Counted from the first letter of the stretch, positions 6,512 to 14,388 are shown. The stretch is 17,176 nucleotides of DNA from Sanguinoderma infundibulare (GCA_032821775.1 JAVLRN010000070.1:1-17176), one strand, 5' to 3'. Notes: a model not told the origin generated them from the sequence alone. Numbers and translations: made by a program.

Positions 6512-9130
6512 TTAGAAACTTTTAATTTCATTAATATGAAAAGATTTGGTGCTTACGAAGTTATTATTTTGGTCATAAATTAACTGTCTTTTATTATTAG
6601 TAACACTTAATGTATATATTTCATCTTTAATTAGTATTTTTCCAGTACTTATATCTTTATACCAAATTTCATTTGGTGATTGAATAGAACTACCCAATTT
6701 AAGTAACTTTTTTAAGGAATTAAAATTAATAGGGTTTTTTAATCCCTTAACTCTAACAATCTCATAATTAGAAGTTTTACCCCCATATACCTTAGGACTT
6801 AAAAATACCGCTTCATCAAAAATATGTTCTAATTTAAATTGACCTAGTTCATTACCAACATATTTCAAAGGTAAAGGTTTATCAGTACTAATACTATCGG
6901 TATCTGAATAATAAATAATAATATCCTCCATATTTTTAAAATAACTCATATACACTCTAGCCCCAGCAGTAATTGTAGCTGCGATAGCAATATTAGTTAA
7001 AGAATTTTTAAATTTAGCGGGTAAATCCTCAATTAATTCATTTTCAGAAGAATAAGATATTAAATCTTTACCGTAACTTAAAGGAATAATATCTTTAATA
7101 GTAGCTACTTCAATTAGCTTATTCAAGTTACTACTATCTGTAATAATGTGTCGATCTAAGTTAGGATTCATACCAAATCGCCCATATAAACTATTAAGGA
7201 ATAATTTACTAATTGTATAAGCACTAGAATATTTATCACTATTTTTTTTCATGTTGTAATAAAAATCAACATATTCATTAAAAATGTGTTTACATTCAAA
7301 GTGTATACACTTTTTATATTTAAATCTATAACCTAATTCAAGAGCTCTATTTATTTCAATAGAAGTGTAAACACCTCTCCAATAACCTGTTGGAGCAACA
7401 GTTTTACCATTTATTTTATGTAATAGTAAAGGAGCTTTTATATTTTCTGGGCAATATACATCAACATCAACAAAACTAAATTTATTACAATCTTTAATTA
7501 TACTTTCTATTAAATTAGAATTACCATCAATTAAAGTAGGTTGTCCTACTGGCATTTTAAAAAATTTCATAATGTAAGCATATAGTGAATTAATATCATA
7601 ATAATAGATTTTTTTACCATATGGTATATAAACATCTACAGCACCTCCAAAGTAAGAATTTTTAATGAATTTGTAAATTTCACCGGTAATATTAGCTATT
7701 TTTAAATCATCAGTCATAAAGTGGCTTCTAAAGTTAGCAAAAGCTAAGGATGATAGTGAAGGATATTTACTTCCATTTACTCTAGTAACTTCAAAGTTTT
7801 CTTTGAAAAATTTATCTAAAATATCATAAAGAACTTTACAGTCATTATTACAATAAACCTCTACCTCATTTTTTAAATTCCAGGGTACATATTTGTATTT
7901 AGCGGAATATTCTCTATATTGTGCTTCAGTAATTTTACCAAAATATTTTATATCTGGCACAATTCCTTCATAATTTAAATTTTGAGGAGTTACAAAGTCA
8001 TAAGGGAATAAACCTTTACTTTCAACATCAAACTGGTTAGATAATTTACTTAATGAAGAAGGTAACATTAAGTAAGAGTCTCTAAAATACAACTTATACT
8101 TACCATTATTATATTTAAATTTTATATTTACAAATTTACCGTCATTCATTACTATTTCCAAGTTTTCAGATAATTGATTTAAAATATCTAATAAAAATAC
8201 ACCATCAAAATTACTAAAATTATGGAGATATATTTTATAACCATCATACTTTCTTGTCATTAAGCTTTTTATAGCGGTAACTAACATTTGTGTTGAGTTT
8301 TCGTAATTGCTCAAATAAAAGTAAAAATAATTTTTACCATCATAAATACTTAAGGCATAGGGAATTAGTATATCATTATATCTATAAGTTTCTAAATCCA
8401 TTGTTATGAATTTTTCAATTGAAAATGCTCGGGCTTTTAATTTCTTAATAATTGGGAAATTATAAAATTTTTCTTTATAATCTAAGTATCCATCCTTAAA
8501 ATATTTTACTTGGTCTTTAATAGACCTTTTGAAAGTACCTAGGTTATTAATATCTAATAATTCATCAGTAAAGGATATAACAGTTTTATTATTCAATCTA
8601 TAATCAATTAACATTTTATTTTTATTAAATTTTATATGGTAAACACCTCTAGAATTTCTCTTATAAACTACAGCTTCTTTATCTTGTAGGATGAAATCTA
8701 CACCACCCCAATCAAAAAGATCCATAGTCATTGGAAAATTGTAAGAACCTATATTTAATAAATTAACCCAATTTTTTTTTAATTTAGTAGAAGTTGGTTT
8801 ATTTAAAATAGTTCTATTATTTACAATTTCATCACCCACAAATTTATAATTTATAATAATATCTTCAATTTTGAAACCTTTATAATTCTCTTCTTTAAGA
8901 AGCCAATGTTCAATAAAAACATCTTTTAGATCATAAATAGTTGATTTATTTACCCTTTGTAAAGTAGAAATACTTCTAATTAGATTATCTGTAGTTTTAA
9001 TTTTAAAAATTACCAAAACATATTTATCATCTTCTAAAGAAGAAATGATAGTATTATTAAATTTTACTAAAGCCAGTATAATTTCTGTATTTGTTATTAA
9101 TTTATTTTTAGGTTTAATTATATTACCCAT
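6512..9130 (-). CDS. dpo: Family B DNA polymerase (linear mitochondrial plasmid type)
   Basis: Replicative DNA polymerase with proofreading, of the protein-primed type used by linear plasmids and some viruses. The 872-residue protein shows all key motifs in order: exonuclease I DLET (245-248), exonuclease II HNFSNFDG (303-310), exonuclease III YCNNDCKVLYD (426-436), polymerase A DINSLY (512-517), B KLFLNSLYG (642-650), C YSDTDS (741-746), and KVYGG (780-784). Catalytic acidic residues are present, so the enzyme looks intact. About 240 residues precede the exonuclease domain; in plasmid relatives this part can be the terminal protein. ATG 9130 is chosen as the first Met, although the frame is open slightly upstream. 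The gene is on the opposite strand to the host genes, between an unknown membrane protein and the QT-repeat ORF, which suggests plasmid origin. Confidence 0.95.
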   Translation of the reverse strand: MGNIIKPKNKLITNTEIILALVKFNNTIISSLEDDKYVLVIFKIKTTDNLIRSISTLQRVNKSTIYDLKDVFIEHWLLKEENYKGFKIEDIIINYKFVGDEIVNNRTILNKPTSTKLKKNWVNLLNIGSYNFPMTMDLFDWGGVDFILQDKEAVVYKRNSRGVYHIKFNKNKMLIDYRLNNKTVISFTDELLDINNLGTFKRSIKDQVKYFKDGYLDYKEKFYNFPIIKKLKARAFSIEKFITMDLETYRYNDILIPYALSIYDGKNYFYFYLSNYENSTQMLVTAIKSLMTRKYDGYKIYLHNFSNFDGVFLLDILNQLSENLEIVMNDGKFVNIKFKYNNGKYKLYFRDSYLMLPSSLSKLSNQFDVESKGLFPYDFVTPQNLNYEGIVPDIKYFGKITEAQYREYSAKYKYVPWNLKNEVEVYCNNDCKVLYDILDKFFKENFEVTRVNGSKYPSLSSLAFANFRSHFMTDDLKIANITGEIYKFIKNSYFGGAVDVYIPYGKKIYYYDINSLYAYIMKFFKMPVGQPTLIDGNSNLIESIIKDCNKFSFVDVDVYCPENIKAPLLLHKINGKTVAPTGYWRGVYTSIEINRALELGYRFKYKKCIHFECKHIFNEYVDFYYNMKKNSDKYSSAYTISKLFLNSLYGRFGMNPNLDRHIITDSSNLNKLIEVATIKDIIPLSYGKDLISYSSENELIEDLPAKFKNSLTNIAIAATITAGARVYMSYFKNMEDIIIYYSDTDSISTDKPLPLKYVGNELGQFKLEHIFDEAVFLSPKVYGGKTSNYEIVRVKGLKNPINFNSLKKLLKLGSSIQSPNEIWYKDISTGKILIKDEIYTLSVTNNKRQLIYDQNNNFVSTKSFHINEIKSF

Positions 9131-9162
9131 ATCGACTATTAAGATAAGGGTTTTTTTTGTTT

Positions 9163-9235
9163 TGGTACACCTTGCTGGACTCTAACCTGCATCCGGATTA
9201 TAAAATCCTGGTTTTAACAATTAAACTAAAGGTTA
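9163..9235 (-). pseudogene. Degenerate tRNA-like sequence with encoded CCA
   Basis: On the minus strand this stretch follows the cloverleaf plan. The acceptor TAACCTT/AAGGTGT has five of seven pairs. The D stem is GTTT/AAAC. The anticodon arm CAGGA-TTTTATAA-TCCGG has one mismatch and an eight-base loop. The T arm GCAGG-TTAGAGT-CCAGC has one mismatch. A discriminator A and then CCA follow. The D loop lacks GG and the T loop lacks TTC, and no anticodon can be assigned with confidence. It lies between the 632-residue ORF and dpo. Most likely it is a decayed tRNA, possibly of plasmid or foreign origin because the CCA is encoded. A processing signal between two minus-strand messages is another option. 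Confidence 0.6.
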
Positions 9236-9273
9236 TAGGGGGTAATTTATTATTAATGAGGGGCTACTTAAAT

Positions 9274-11172
9274 TTATTTATTTAATTCTTTTGAAATTTC
9301 AAGCATCAAATCTTTATACCATTTTATATATTCATATTCAGTAACTATATAAGCTGTGTCCTTTCTTATTAGTTCATGAACATAATTAGGATATAATGGT
9401 ATACCCATACTTAACATAGCTATAGATCTGTTTTCTTTTACCCTAATTAATAAATATTTTAATACATCTTCTGAACATATTAATCTTAAGTCGTTAGGAT
9501 TATTATTATACACCTGTGAATGAGCATATAAACTAGGATCACTTATAATTGCTGTTTTTAAGTGAGGAGATAAATTAAAGTCATTCCATATCTCATCGAA
9601 ATTTTTAATTCTTAAATTTAAAAAATCAGTTATTTGATCATAAGAATCAAAGACTTGAGATCTTTGAATCTCAAATTCATAATCAAATAATTTGTACTTA
9701 TAATCACAAAATGTTATATGAAAACCAAATAAATTAACATGCGCAAATCTTTCTTGCCTATTTGTTACACCTTCTTGTTCTCTTATTTTAAGAGATATAT
9801 AATTTTTAATTTGTTCATGTAAAGAAATAGTTGAATTAGGTTTTAATGTTCCACCACTAGTACTACTAATAAAATTATTAATTTTATTAATTAATATTTG
9901 ATTATTATTAGTATCTAATACAGGATAAAATTCAATAAATCTTAATAAATCCAATAATGAAGAACATTTACTTTTACCACTTAATAATAAAAAGTGAATG
10001 TTATAATCTTTACTTTCATCATATATACCATAATCATATATACCATTAAATAATACAGGATGACCAAATAATCTTTGGTAATCTAAGTATATAGTAGAAT
10101 ATTTTCTTAAATAAGGAAAATTATTTATATCATTTTCTAATAAATATTTATTGAACAGAGATGTTTTTATAGCTTTTTTTAATACTAATTTAAGTTGACA
10201 ATCTACTGTATCTGGTACATAACATCCTAAGCTTCTAATATGTTCTAAAAATTTTATATTATTCCAGAATGAACAATTATTATATACATATTCAACGTAA
10301 TTATGGGTATGTCCTAAATAAACACTTATATAAGGGGATACAACAGAGTTAATAGGTTGAACCGCATTTTCGGTTGTATTTGCCTGATTATTAAGTTGAT
10401 TATTATGCTGTGCATTTGAATTTGAATTTGAATCTGAACCAGGTTGTATATTTGCTTGGTTATTCGTTTGTACATTAGTTTGTACATTAGTTTGCACATT
10501 ACTATTAGATGGTGTACTTTCATTTGGTTGACAATAAATAACATTAAATAATTTTATGTAATTTAAATTAATAAAATTATTAAATATAAAAATAATAGGG
10601 AATGATAATAGAATAATTACTTGAAATAAAGCTAATTTTGTAGTTTTATTTACATCTAATTCATAGTTATATTTATTAAGATTAACATACATATAATTTA
10701 GGTATATAAAAAAAATTAAAGTATTTTCAAATAAGAAAAATTCATAGAAAGATTCACCAAAATAACTAAAATAGAATGAAAATATTCTTATTAATACTAA
10801 AATACTCATTATTATTAATCCGATATTAAATAACAAATAAGAGATAAAATAATGATATACACTCATATCATCTTTGATTTTTTTAATGAAGAATGGTATA
10901 CCTTTTATTAATATTGTAGTTATCCTACATAATAAATTGAATTTCAAAAATAAAGCATAAATTAAACCTAATGTTAATAACAATATCTTTATAGACAAAG
11001 GTAAATTTAAAGACATAAATATATCTTGTCTTACAAATAATGTTATGGTACCTAATATCATTAATAATAAACCTATTATTATACTATTTATTAATGCCCC
11101 GGTTCTTAACCTAATTATTTTATAATAATAATTAATGAATTTATAAAAATAAAATTTTAAAAATTTTAACAT
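9274..11172 (-). CDS. Unknown multi-spanning membrane protein, 632 aa
   Basis: I do not recognise this protein. The N-terminal third is very hydrophobic, with about five membrane segments (about residues 27-47, 59-79, 107-130, 150-164, 179-200). A low-complexity Asn/Gln/Ser/Thr-rich linker follows at about 213-272, including three copies of VQTN. The C-terminal 360 residues look soluble and globular, with no motif I can name. It starts at ATG 11172 and ends at TAA next to a G-rich stretch. It shares orientation with dpo, and a motif common to the other minus-strand ORFs lies about 95 bases upstream. Context suggests a linear-plasmid accessory function. The linker QT repeats recall the QT-repeat ORF. 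Confidence 0.8.
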   Translation of the reverse strand: MLKFLKFYFYKFINYYYKIIRLRTGALINSIIIGLLLMILGTITLFVRQDIFMSLNLPLSIKILLLTLGLIYALFLKFNLLCRITTILIKGIPFFIKKIKDDMSVYHYFISYLLFNIGLIIMSILVLIRIFSFYFSYFGESFYEFFLFENTLIFFIYLNYMYVNLNKYNYELDVNKTTKLALFQVIILLSFPIIFIFNNFINLNYIKLFNVIYCQPNESTPSNSNVQTNVQTNVQTNNQANIQPGSDSNSNSNAQHNNQLNNQANTTENAVQPINSVVSPYISVYLGHTHNYVEYVYNNCSFWNNIKFLEHIRSLGCYVPDTVDCQLKLVLKKAIKTSLFNKYLLENDINNFPYLRKYSTIYLDYQRLFGHPVLFNGIYDYGIYDESKDYNIHFLLLSGKSKCSSLLDLLRFIEFYPVLDTNNNQILINKINNFISSTSGGTLKPNSTISLHEQIKNYISLKIREQEGVTNRQERFAHVNLFGFHITFCDYKYKLFDYEFEIQRSQVFDSYDQITDFLNLRIKNFDEIWNDFNLSPHLKTAIISDPSLYAHSQVYNNNPNDLRLICSEDVLKYLLIRVKENRSIAMLSMGIPLYPNYVHELIRKDTAYIVTEYEYIKWYKDLMLEISKELNK

Positions 11173-11263
11173 CGTATAACCTTATAAAAAATTTTAGAAT
11201 AAGTTATTATTTAATTTATGTTAATTACTTATTAAAACTAACATATTAGTATATATAAATTTA

Positions 11264-11282
11264 TTTTTTTAATTAGAATAGA
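11264..11282 (-). promoter_or_regulatory. Putative promoter/leader motif, copy 2
   Basis: On the minus strand this reads TCTATTCTAATTAAAAAAA, identical over 19 bases to 12698-12716 and sharing TCTATTCTA with 6391-6412. It lies about 92 bases upstream of the ATG of the 632-residue ORF. The repeated placement ahead of ORFs of one orientation is the evidence for a regulatory role. Confidence 0.5.
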
Positions 11283-11546
11283 TTTATATATAAAACCTTT
11301 TAATCTCTATCTAAATAACAGGTTGAAAAACAATTATTTAAGATATGGCGTAGCTTGAGTAATATTAAAAATTGAGGATATATTAAAAAAAAACAACACA
11401 ACAAAATAATTGGTTCTATAAATATAGATACAATAAAACAAAAATACCATTTAAGATAACGGGAAATAAAATATTTTTTAAATAAAAATCCATATATAAA
11501 CGTTTTAAATCAACTTTAGAGTATGCAATATTTTCTTTTTCCTTAA

Positions 11547-11569
11547 ACCAATTACGTAAGTAATTTGGT
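11547..11569. terminator. Hairpin after the 342-residue ORF
   Basis: ACCAATTAC and GTAATTTGGT pair with one bulged T around a GTAA tetraloop of the GNRA type. It lies about 20 bases past the stop of the minus-strand 342-residue ORF, so it could mark the 3' end of that message. The role is inferred from position only. Confidence 0.4.
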
Positions 11570-11589
11570 AAATATAAAGGTGTAGTTAT

Positions 11590-12618
11590 TCACCTATTTA
11601 AGTATAATATTAATACAGTTAATTCAATTAATAAATATAATATATATATAAAACCAAATATAATATAATAATATAATATAGTTTTATAACTTATATAAAA
11701 ACTTAAAATAGTTAAAAATAATAAGTGAATAAAACCTAAGAAATAATATTTTAAATCAATTTTTATAATCTCATTAAATTTATTATTATTATTATTATTA
11801 TTATTACTAATATTATTATTATTATTATTATTAAATACACTAAAATATCTATTATTCAATTTGAATTTATTTTTTAAAGTAGATAAACCCAATAAAATAA
11901 AACTTTCATCTGATGGTTTACCACCATCTATTAATCTAATAACAATATTTTTATTAACATTAAATAAACAAAAAGTAATAATTGGTGCATAAACAATCAT
12001 AAATAGTTTAATATGTCTACTTCGCGCTAATAGCCAATCTAGTTTATCTCTATCAGTTTTAAGAAAATCTAAAGTTCTCATTGGATAAGCATGTTCTACG
12101 TATTTATTTACTAACACTTTATAAAATATACCTGCACTAATAATTTGTACAGTCCCAATACCCATAGTTAAAGGTGTAAAAGCAGTATATTCTATATTTT
12201 TCAATATATTTATAGCATTATTAATATTAAAATCACCAAAATTACCTAAAGGTTTAATAGGATCAAATTTATCATACATTCCTTTAAATTCTTCAAAAGA
12301 AGGATAATTCTTTATTGGAAAAATAGATGATGATTTATTTTCTACAGATTTTTCTATTATTTTATCAACAACATTACCTTTTGTAGCTTTTACTAAAATT
12401 TGTGAGAAAAAATCACTAAATTGATCTTTAACTAAGTTATTAAAACTATTAAATATTTTTACTGGATAAAGTGATTCTGTTGGTTCATAATTAGGAAATA
12501 ACTCTGCAAAAGGTGTTGATTCATTAAATAAATTTTCATTCATTTCTTCCATTGAATTATTAAAATTGTCAATGTTTTTTCTTACTATTACTAAAGCTCC
12601 TTCATTAGCATTTTCCAC
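11590..12618 (-). CDS. Unknown membrane protein, 342 aa
   Basis: I do not recognise this protein. The first 145 residues are hydrophilic and acidic. Hydrophobic segments follow at about 148-170, 204-222, 291-312 and 315-340. Between the second and third lies an Asn tract (about 263-279) coded by an ATT/AAT microsatellite. The first start codon in the open frame is GTG 12618; the frame is open upstream without an ATG, so an ATA or ATT start further up is possible, or the Met at residue 23. It is the first gene of the minus-strand block, with the shared upstream motif about 80 bases before the start. The general layout (multi-helix, low-complexity linker) resembles the neighbouring 632-residue protein. 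Confidence 0.7.
   Translation of the reverse strand: MENANEGALVIVRKNIDNFNNSMEEMNENLFNESTPFAELFPNYEPTESLYPVKIFNSFNNLVKDQFSDFFSQILVKATKGNVVDKIIEKSVENKSSSIFPIKNYPSFEEFKGMYDKFDPIKPLGNFGDFNINNAINILKNIEYTAFTPLTMGIGTVQIISAGIFYKVLVNKYVEHAYPMRTLDFLKTDRDKLDWLLARSRHIKLFMIVYAPIITFCLFNVNKNIVIRLIDGGKPSDESFILLGLSTLKNKFKLNNRYFSVFNNNNNNNISNNNNNNNNKFNEIIKIDLKYYFLGFIHLLFLTILSFYISYKTILYYYIIFGFIYILYLLIELTVLILYLNR
11780..11833. repeat. ATT microsatellite inside the 342-residue ORF
   Basis: Two runs of ATT triplets are separated by ACTAAT and read on the minus strand as AAT (Asn). Because the unit is three bases long, expansion or contraction keeps the frame, so length variation would change only the Asn linker. 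Confidence 0.8.
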
Positions 12619-12697
12619 AACATTCGTATCTAAATTATTTATGTTATTGTTTAATAAAACATTATTTTTTATGATATAGTTAAAACATAAAAAATGT

Positions 12698-12729
12698 TTT
12701 TTTTAATTAGAATAGAATACGTCTATCAA
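12698..12729 (-). promoter_or_regulatory. Putative promoter/leader motif, copy 3
   Basis: Contains the 22-base repeat (12708-12729) identical to 6391-6412 and, overlapping it, the 19 bases identical to 11264-11282. It therefore links the other two copies. It lies about 80 bases upstream of the GTG of the 342-residue ORF. On the minus strand the order is GATAGACGTATTCTATTCTA and then an A-rich run. Confidence 0.55.
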
Positions 12730-13124
12730 AAGTAGTCCTTAAATATTAAATAAGTAAAAACAGTATTTTCAAAACCTAAAATGGATAGAAACCTAAATAT
12801 AAGTTATTAATCCCACTAAAAATAAAAAAAAAAATACGGCAATACTAATAAATAAAGAACAATTAAATATTTATAAATAGTAAGTTAATATCGATAAATA
12901 AAACTTAATCCTACCTAATAACAAAATAATCTAAAAAATAATTATTAAGCTAAAAATAAATAAATAAATAATAAGTACATAAAAAGAAATACTTAAAAGA
13001 GATAGCCATAGGACATGCCTTCTCTTCATAAGGACGTGTATAAAAAGATAATACCTAGCCAATTGCTATATTTTTATATTAAATTATAAATAAGCAAATC
13101 GAATATAAAAGGGTCTGAAAAAAA
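12730..13124. other. Spacer between the plasmid-like block and trnG
   Basis: About 395 A-rich bases with no supported gene. A weak inverted pair AAGAGA/TCTCTT brackets a GC-richer patch near 12997-13026. The right limit of the inserted block probably falls here, but no terminal repeat was found. Confidence 0.45.
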
Positions 13125-13196
13125 ACGAGTATAGTTAAGTTGGTATAACTTCTACCTTCCAAGTAGTTATCATCAGTTCGAATCTGATTACTCGTA
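13125..13196 (+). tRNA. trnG: tRNA-Gly(UCC)
   Basis: The acceptor ACGAGTA pairs fully with TACTCGT. The anticodon loop CTTCCAA gives TCC, on a stem CTAC/GTAG. The T arm is ATCAG-TTCGAAT-CTGAT. A typical mitochondrial tRNA-Gly that reads all GGN codons. Confidence 0.93.
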
Positions 13197-13315
13197 ATAT
13201 TCACATATATTATATACCTATAATTTTATTATTTAATAAAAAAAATTAATCACCTTATTTTTAATTAAAATTAAATAATAATATATTTATTTAAATATTA
13301 ATATATAATTTTTAT

Positions 13316-13389
13316 AGGAGCGTAGTATAATTAGGTTAGTATAATGATTTCCAAAATCACTGATAGGTGTTCGATTCACCTCGCTCTTG
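13316..13389 (+). tRNA. trnW: tRNA-Trp(CCA)
   Basis: The acceptor AGGAGCG pairs with CGCTCTT, including one G-T pair. The anticodon arm is TGAT-TTCCAAA-ATCA, giving CCA with a T before it and A after it. The T arm is AGGTG-TTCGATT-CACCT. The CCA anticodon matches TGG only. Mitochondria that read TGA as Trp usually carry TCA, so this bears on the TGA codons in the nad2 intron ORF. Confidence 0.92.
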
Positions 13390-13407
13390 TTTATTTCTAA
13401 AAAAAAA

Positions 13408-13480
13408 GGGCCCTTAACTTAATTGGTAGAGTACCTAATTGTCAGTTAGGATGGTCCCAGTTCAAATCTGGAAGGGCTCG
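13408..13480 (+). tRNA. trnD: tRNA-Asp(GUC)
   Basis: The acceptor GGGCCCT pairs with AGGGCTC, including one G-T pair. The anticodon arm CCTAA-TTGTCAG-TTAGG is perfect and gives GTC. The T loop is TTCAAAT. It lies 18 bases after trnW, forming a trnG-trnW-trnD cluster ahead of atp9. Confidence 0.95.
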
Positions 13481-13578
13481 GAAAAAAATCGTTATTAAAT
13501 TAAAAGACTAACTTATTTTAAGTCTTTAAAACGCAAACGTGTGTATACTATCAAAAACAAACCATTGTATTATTTAGT

Positions 13579-13800
13579 ATGTTAGCAGCAGCAAAATATA
13601 TAGGAGCAGGGTTAGCTTGTTCAGGTTTAATTGGAGCTGGAGCTGGAATTGGATTAATTTTCTCAGCTTTAATCGCATCGACAGCTAGAAATCCTCAAAT
13701 AAGAGGACAATTATTCGGATATGCAATATTAGGATTCGCTTTAGCAGAAGCTACAGGATTATTCTCTTTAATGATTGCATTCTTATTATTATACTCATAA
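13579..13800 (+). CDS. atp9: ATP synthase F0 subunit c
   Basis: Proteolipid that forms the rotating c-ring of ATP synthase in the inner membrane. The 73-residue product has two membrane helices joined by the polar loop [11 protein letters not shown], the invariant loop of the family, and the proton-carrying acidic residue in the second helix ([19 protein letters not shown]). The Gly-rich first helix ([20 protein letters not shown]) is typical. The length matches fungal subunit c exactly. It starts at ATG and ends at TAA, followed by two hairpins. Confidence 0.98.
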   Translation: MLAAAKYIGAGLACSGLIGAGAGIGLIFSALIASTARNPQIRGQLFGYAILGFALAEATGLFSLMIAFLLLYS

Positions 13801-13823
13801 TAAATTAAACTATAGAACAAAAA

Positions 13824-13860
13824 CCAAAACAAAATGTAACCAACCTTATGTTTTGTTTGG
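13824..13860 (+). terminator. Long hairpin after atp9
   Basis: CCAAAACAAAATGTAA pairs with TTATGTTTTGTTTGG around the loop CCAACC, about 15 pairs with one bulged A and G-T wobbles. It begins 24 bases past the atp9 stop. It probably marks or protects the 3' end of the atp9 message, by inference. Confidence 0.5.
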
Positions 13861-13876
13861 GTCTAATATAAGAGGG

Positions 13877-13892
13877 GGGTTAGATATAACCC
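13877..13892 (+). repeat. GC-cluster hairpin GGGTTA-GATA-TAACCC
   Basis: A perfect six-base-pair stem with a four-base loop, extended at its 5' side by three more G and at its 3' side by TTTT. It is a second hairpin after atp9 and resembles GC clusters of fungal mitochondrial spacers. Confidence 0.5.
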
Positions 13893-14000
13893 TTTTAGAA
13901 TAAAATAAAAAAAAAATAAAAATAAAAAAACAATTTTTTACCTTGTTATAAGCAAAGCATAAAATGATATTTTAAAATTTAATAAAACAAAGATAATAAT

Positions 14001-14075
14001 AGAGTTATGCTTACAGTTGGTTTCTGTAGTAAATTTGCAAAATTTATCGTAAGGTTCGATTCCTTCTTAACTCTC
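14001..14075 (+). tRNA. trnC: tRNA-Cys(GCA)
   Basis: The acceptor AGAGTTA pairs fully with TAACTCT. The anticodon arm TAAAT-TTGCAAA-ATTTA is perfect and gives GCA. The T loop is TTCGATT on the stem AAGG/CCTT. The discriminator base appears to be C. Confidence 0.93.
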
Positions 14076-14085
14076 GTAAAAAAAA

Positions 14086-14156
14086 ATTCTCTTAGTTTAA
14101 TGGCAGAACATCATTCTTCTAAAATGTCAATTTTGGTTCGATTCCAAAAGAGAATG
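14086..14156 (+). tRNA. trnR: tRNA-Arg(UCU)
   Basis: The acceptor ATTCTCT pairs fully with AGAGAAT. The anticodon loop CTTCTAA on stem CATT/AATG gives TCT, which reads AGR. The T arm TTTGG-TTCGATT-CCAAA is perfect. It lies 10 bases after trnC. Confidence 0.93.
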
Positions 14157-14339
14157 AAAATAAAATTAGTAAAAATAAACTAATTCGTTACAATGTAAAA
14201 AAATAAATAAATAAATTAATAAATAGTTATTATGTATACCATTATGTTTATAATGAGCCTATATCTTTAATAAATAAAGTAAGAGCCAACAAGAATATAT
14301 TAAATATTTTTACTGGACATATTTATATCATAAAAAAAA

Positions 14340-14353
14340 AGTACGAAAGTACT
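14340..14353 (+). repeat. GNRA-loop hairpin upstream of nad1
   Basis: AGTAC-GAAA-GTACT forms a perfect five-base-pair stem with a GAAA tetraloop, 35 bases before the nad1 start. It could be a leader structure; its role is unknown. Confidence 0.4.
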
Positions 14354-14388
14354 AAAATGACAATTAAAATTTAAAAAAATAAAAACAG

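Larger units (their letters stand above)
11173..11589. other. Spacer between the two unknown membrane-protein ORFs
   Basis: About 420 AT-rich bases with no supported gene. It holds the upstream motif copy at 11264-11282 and a hairpin near 11547-11569. Otherwise nothing is recognised. Confidence 0.5.
5690..12729 (-). mobile_element. Putative integrated linear-plasmid (invertron) block
   Basis: About 7 kb in which all four ORFs lie on the minus strand, while all recognised host genes and tRNAs in the window are on the plus strand. It contains a protein-primed-type family B DNA polymerase, two membrane proteins of unknown function, a QT-repeat ORF and a decayed tRNA-like sequence. Three ORFs share an upstream motif. 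Integrated dpo genes are a known mark of linear plasmids in fungal mitochondria. No RNA polymerase gene and no terminal inverted repeats were found, so the limits given are approximate and the block may be a relic. Confidence 0.6.

Noticed and set aside
9163..9235. The tRNA-like sequence as a +1 frameshift-suppressor tRNA, because of its eight-base anticodon loop and the +1 shifts in nad2, nad3 and the GIY-YIG ORF
   Set aside because: The stems have several mismatches and the D and T loops lack conserved bases, so it is probably not a working tRNA. The shifts sit in A or T homopolymers, which sequencing error explains more simply.
10326..10544. A minus-strand ORF in another frame inside the 632-residue gene
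   Set aside because: It lies over the low-complexity linker and is explained by its repetitive codons.
5690..12729. Terminal inverted repeats of a linear plasmid
   Set aside because: Comparing the left edge near 5690-5760 with the complement of the right edge near 12690-12750 gives only short A-rich and TATTCT-type matches, not a convincing repeat.
12796..12804. ATATAAGTT as a yeast-type mitochondrial promoter (ATATAAGTA)
   Set aside because: One mismatch in a nine-base AT-rich motif is expected by chance in this sequence, and its placement before any gene start is unclear.
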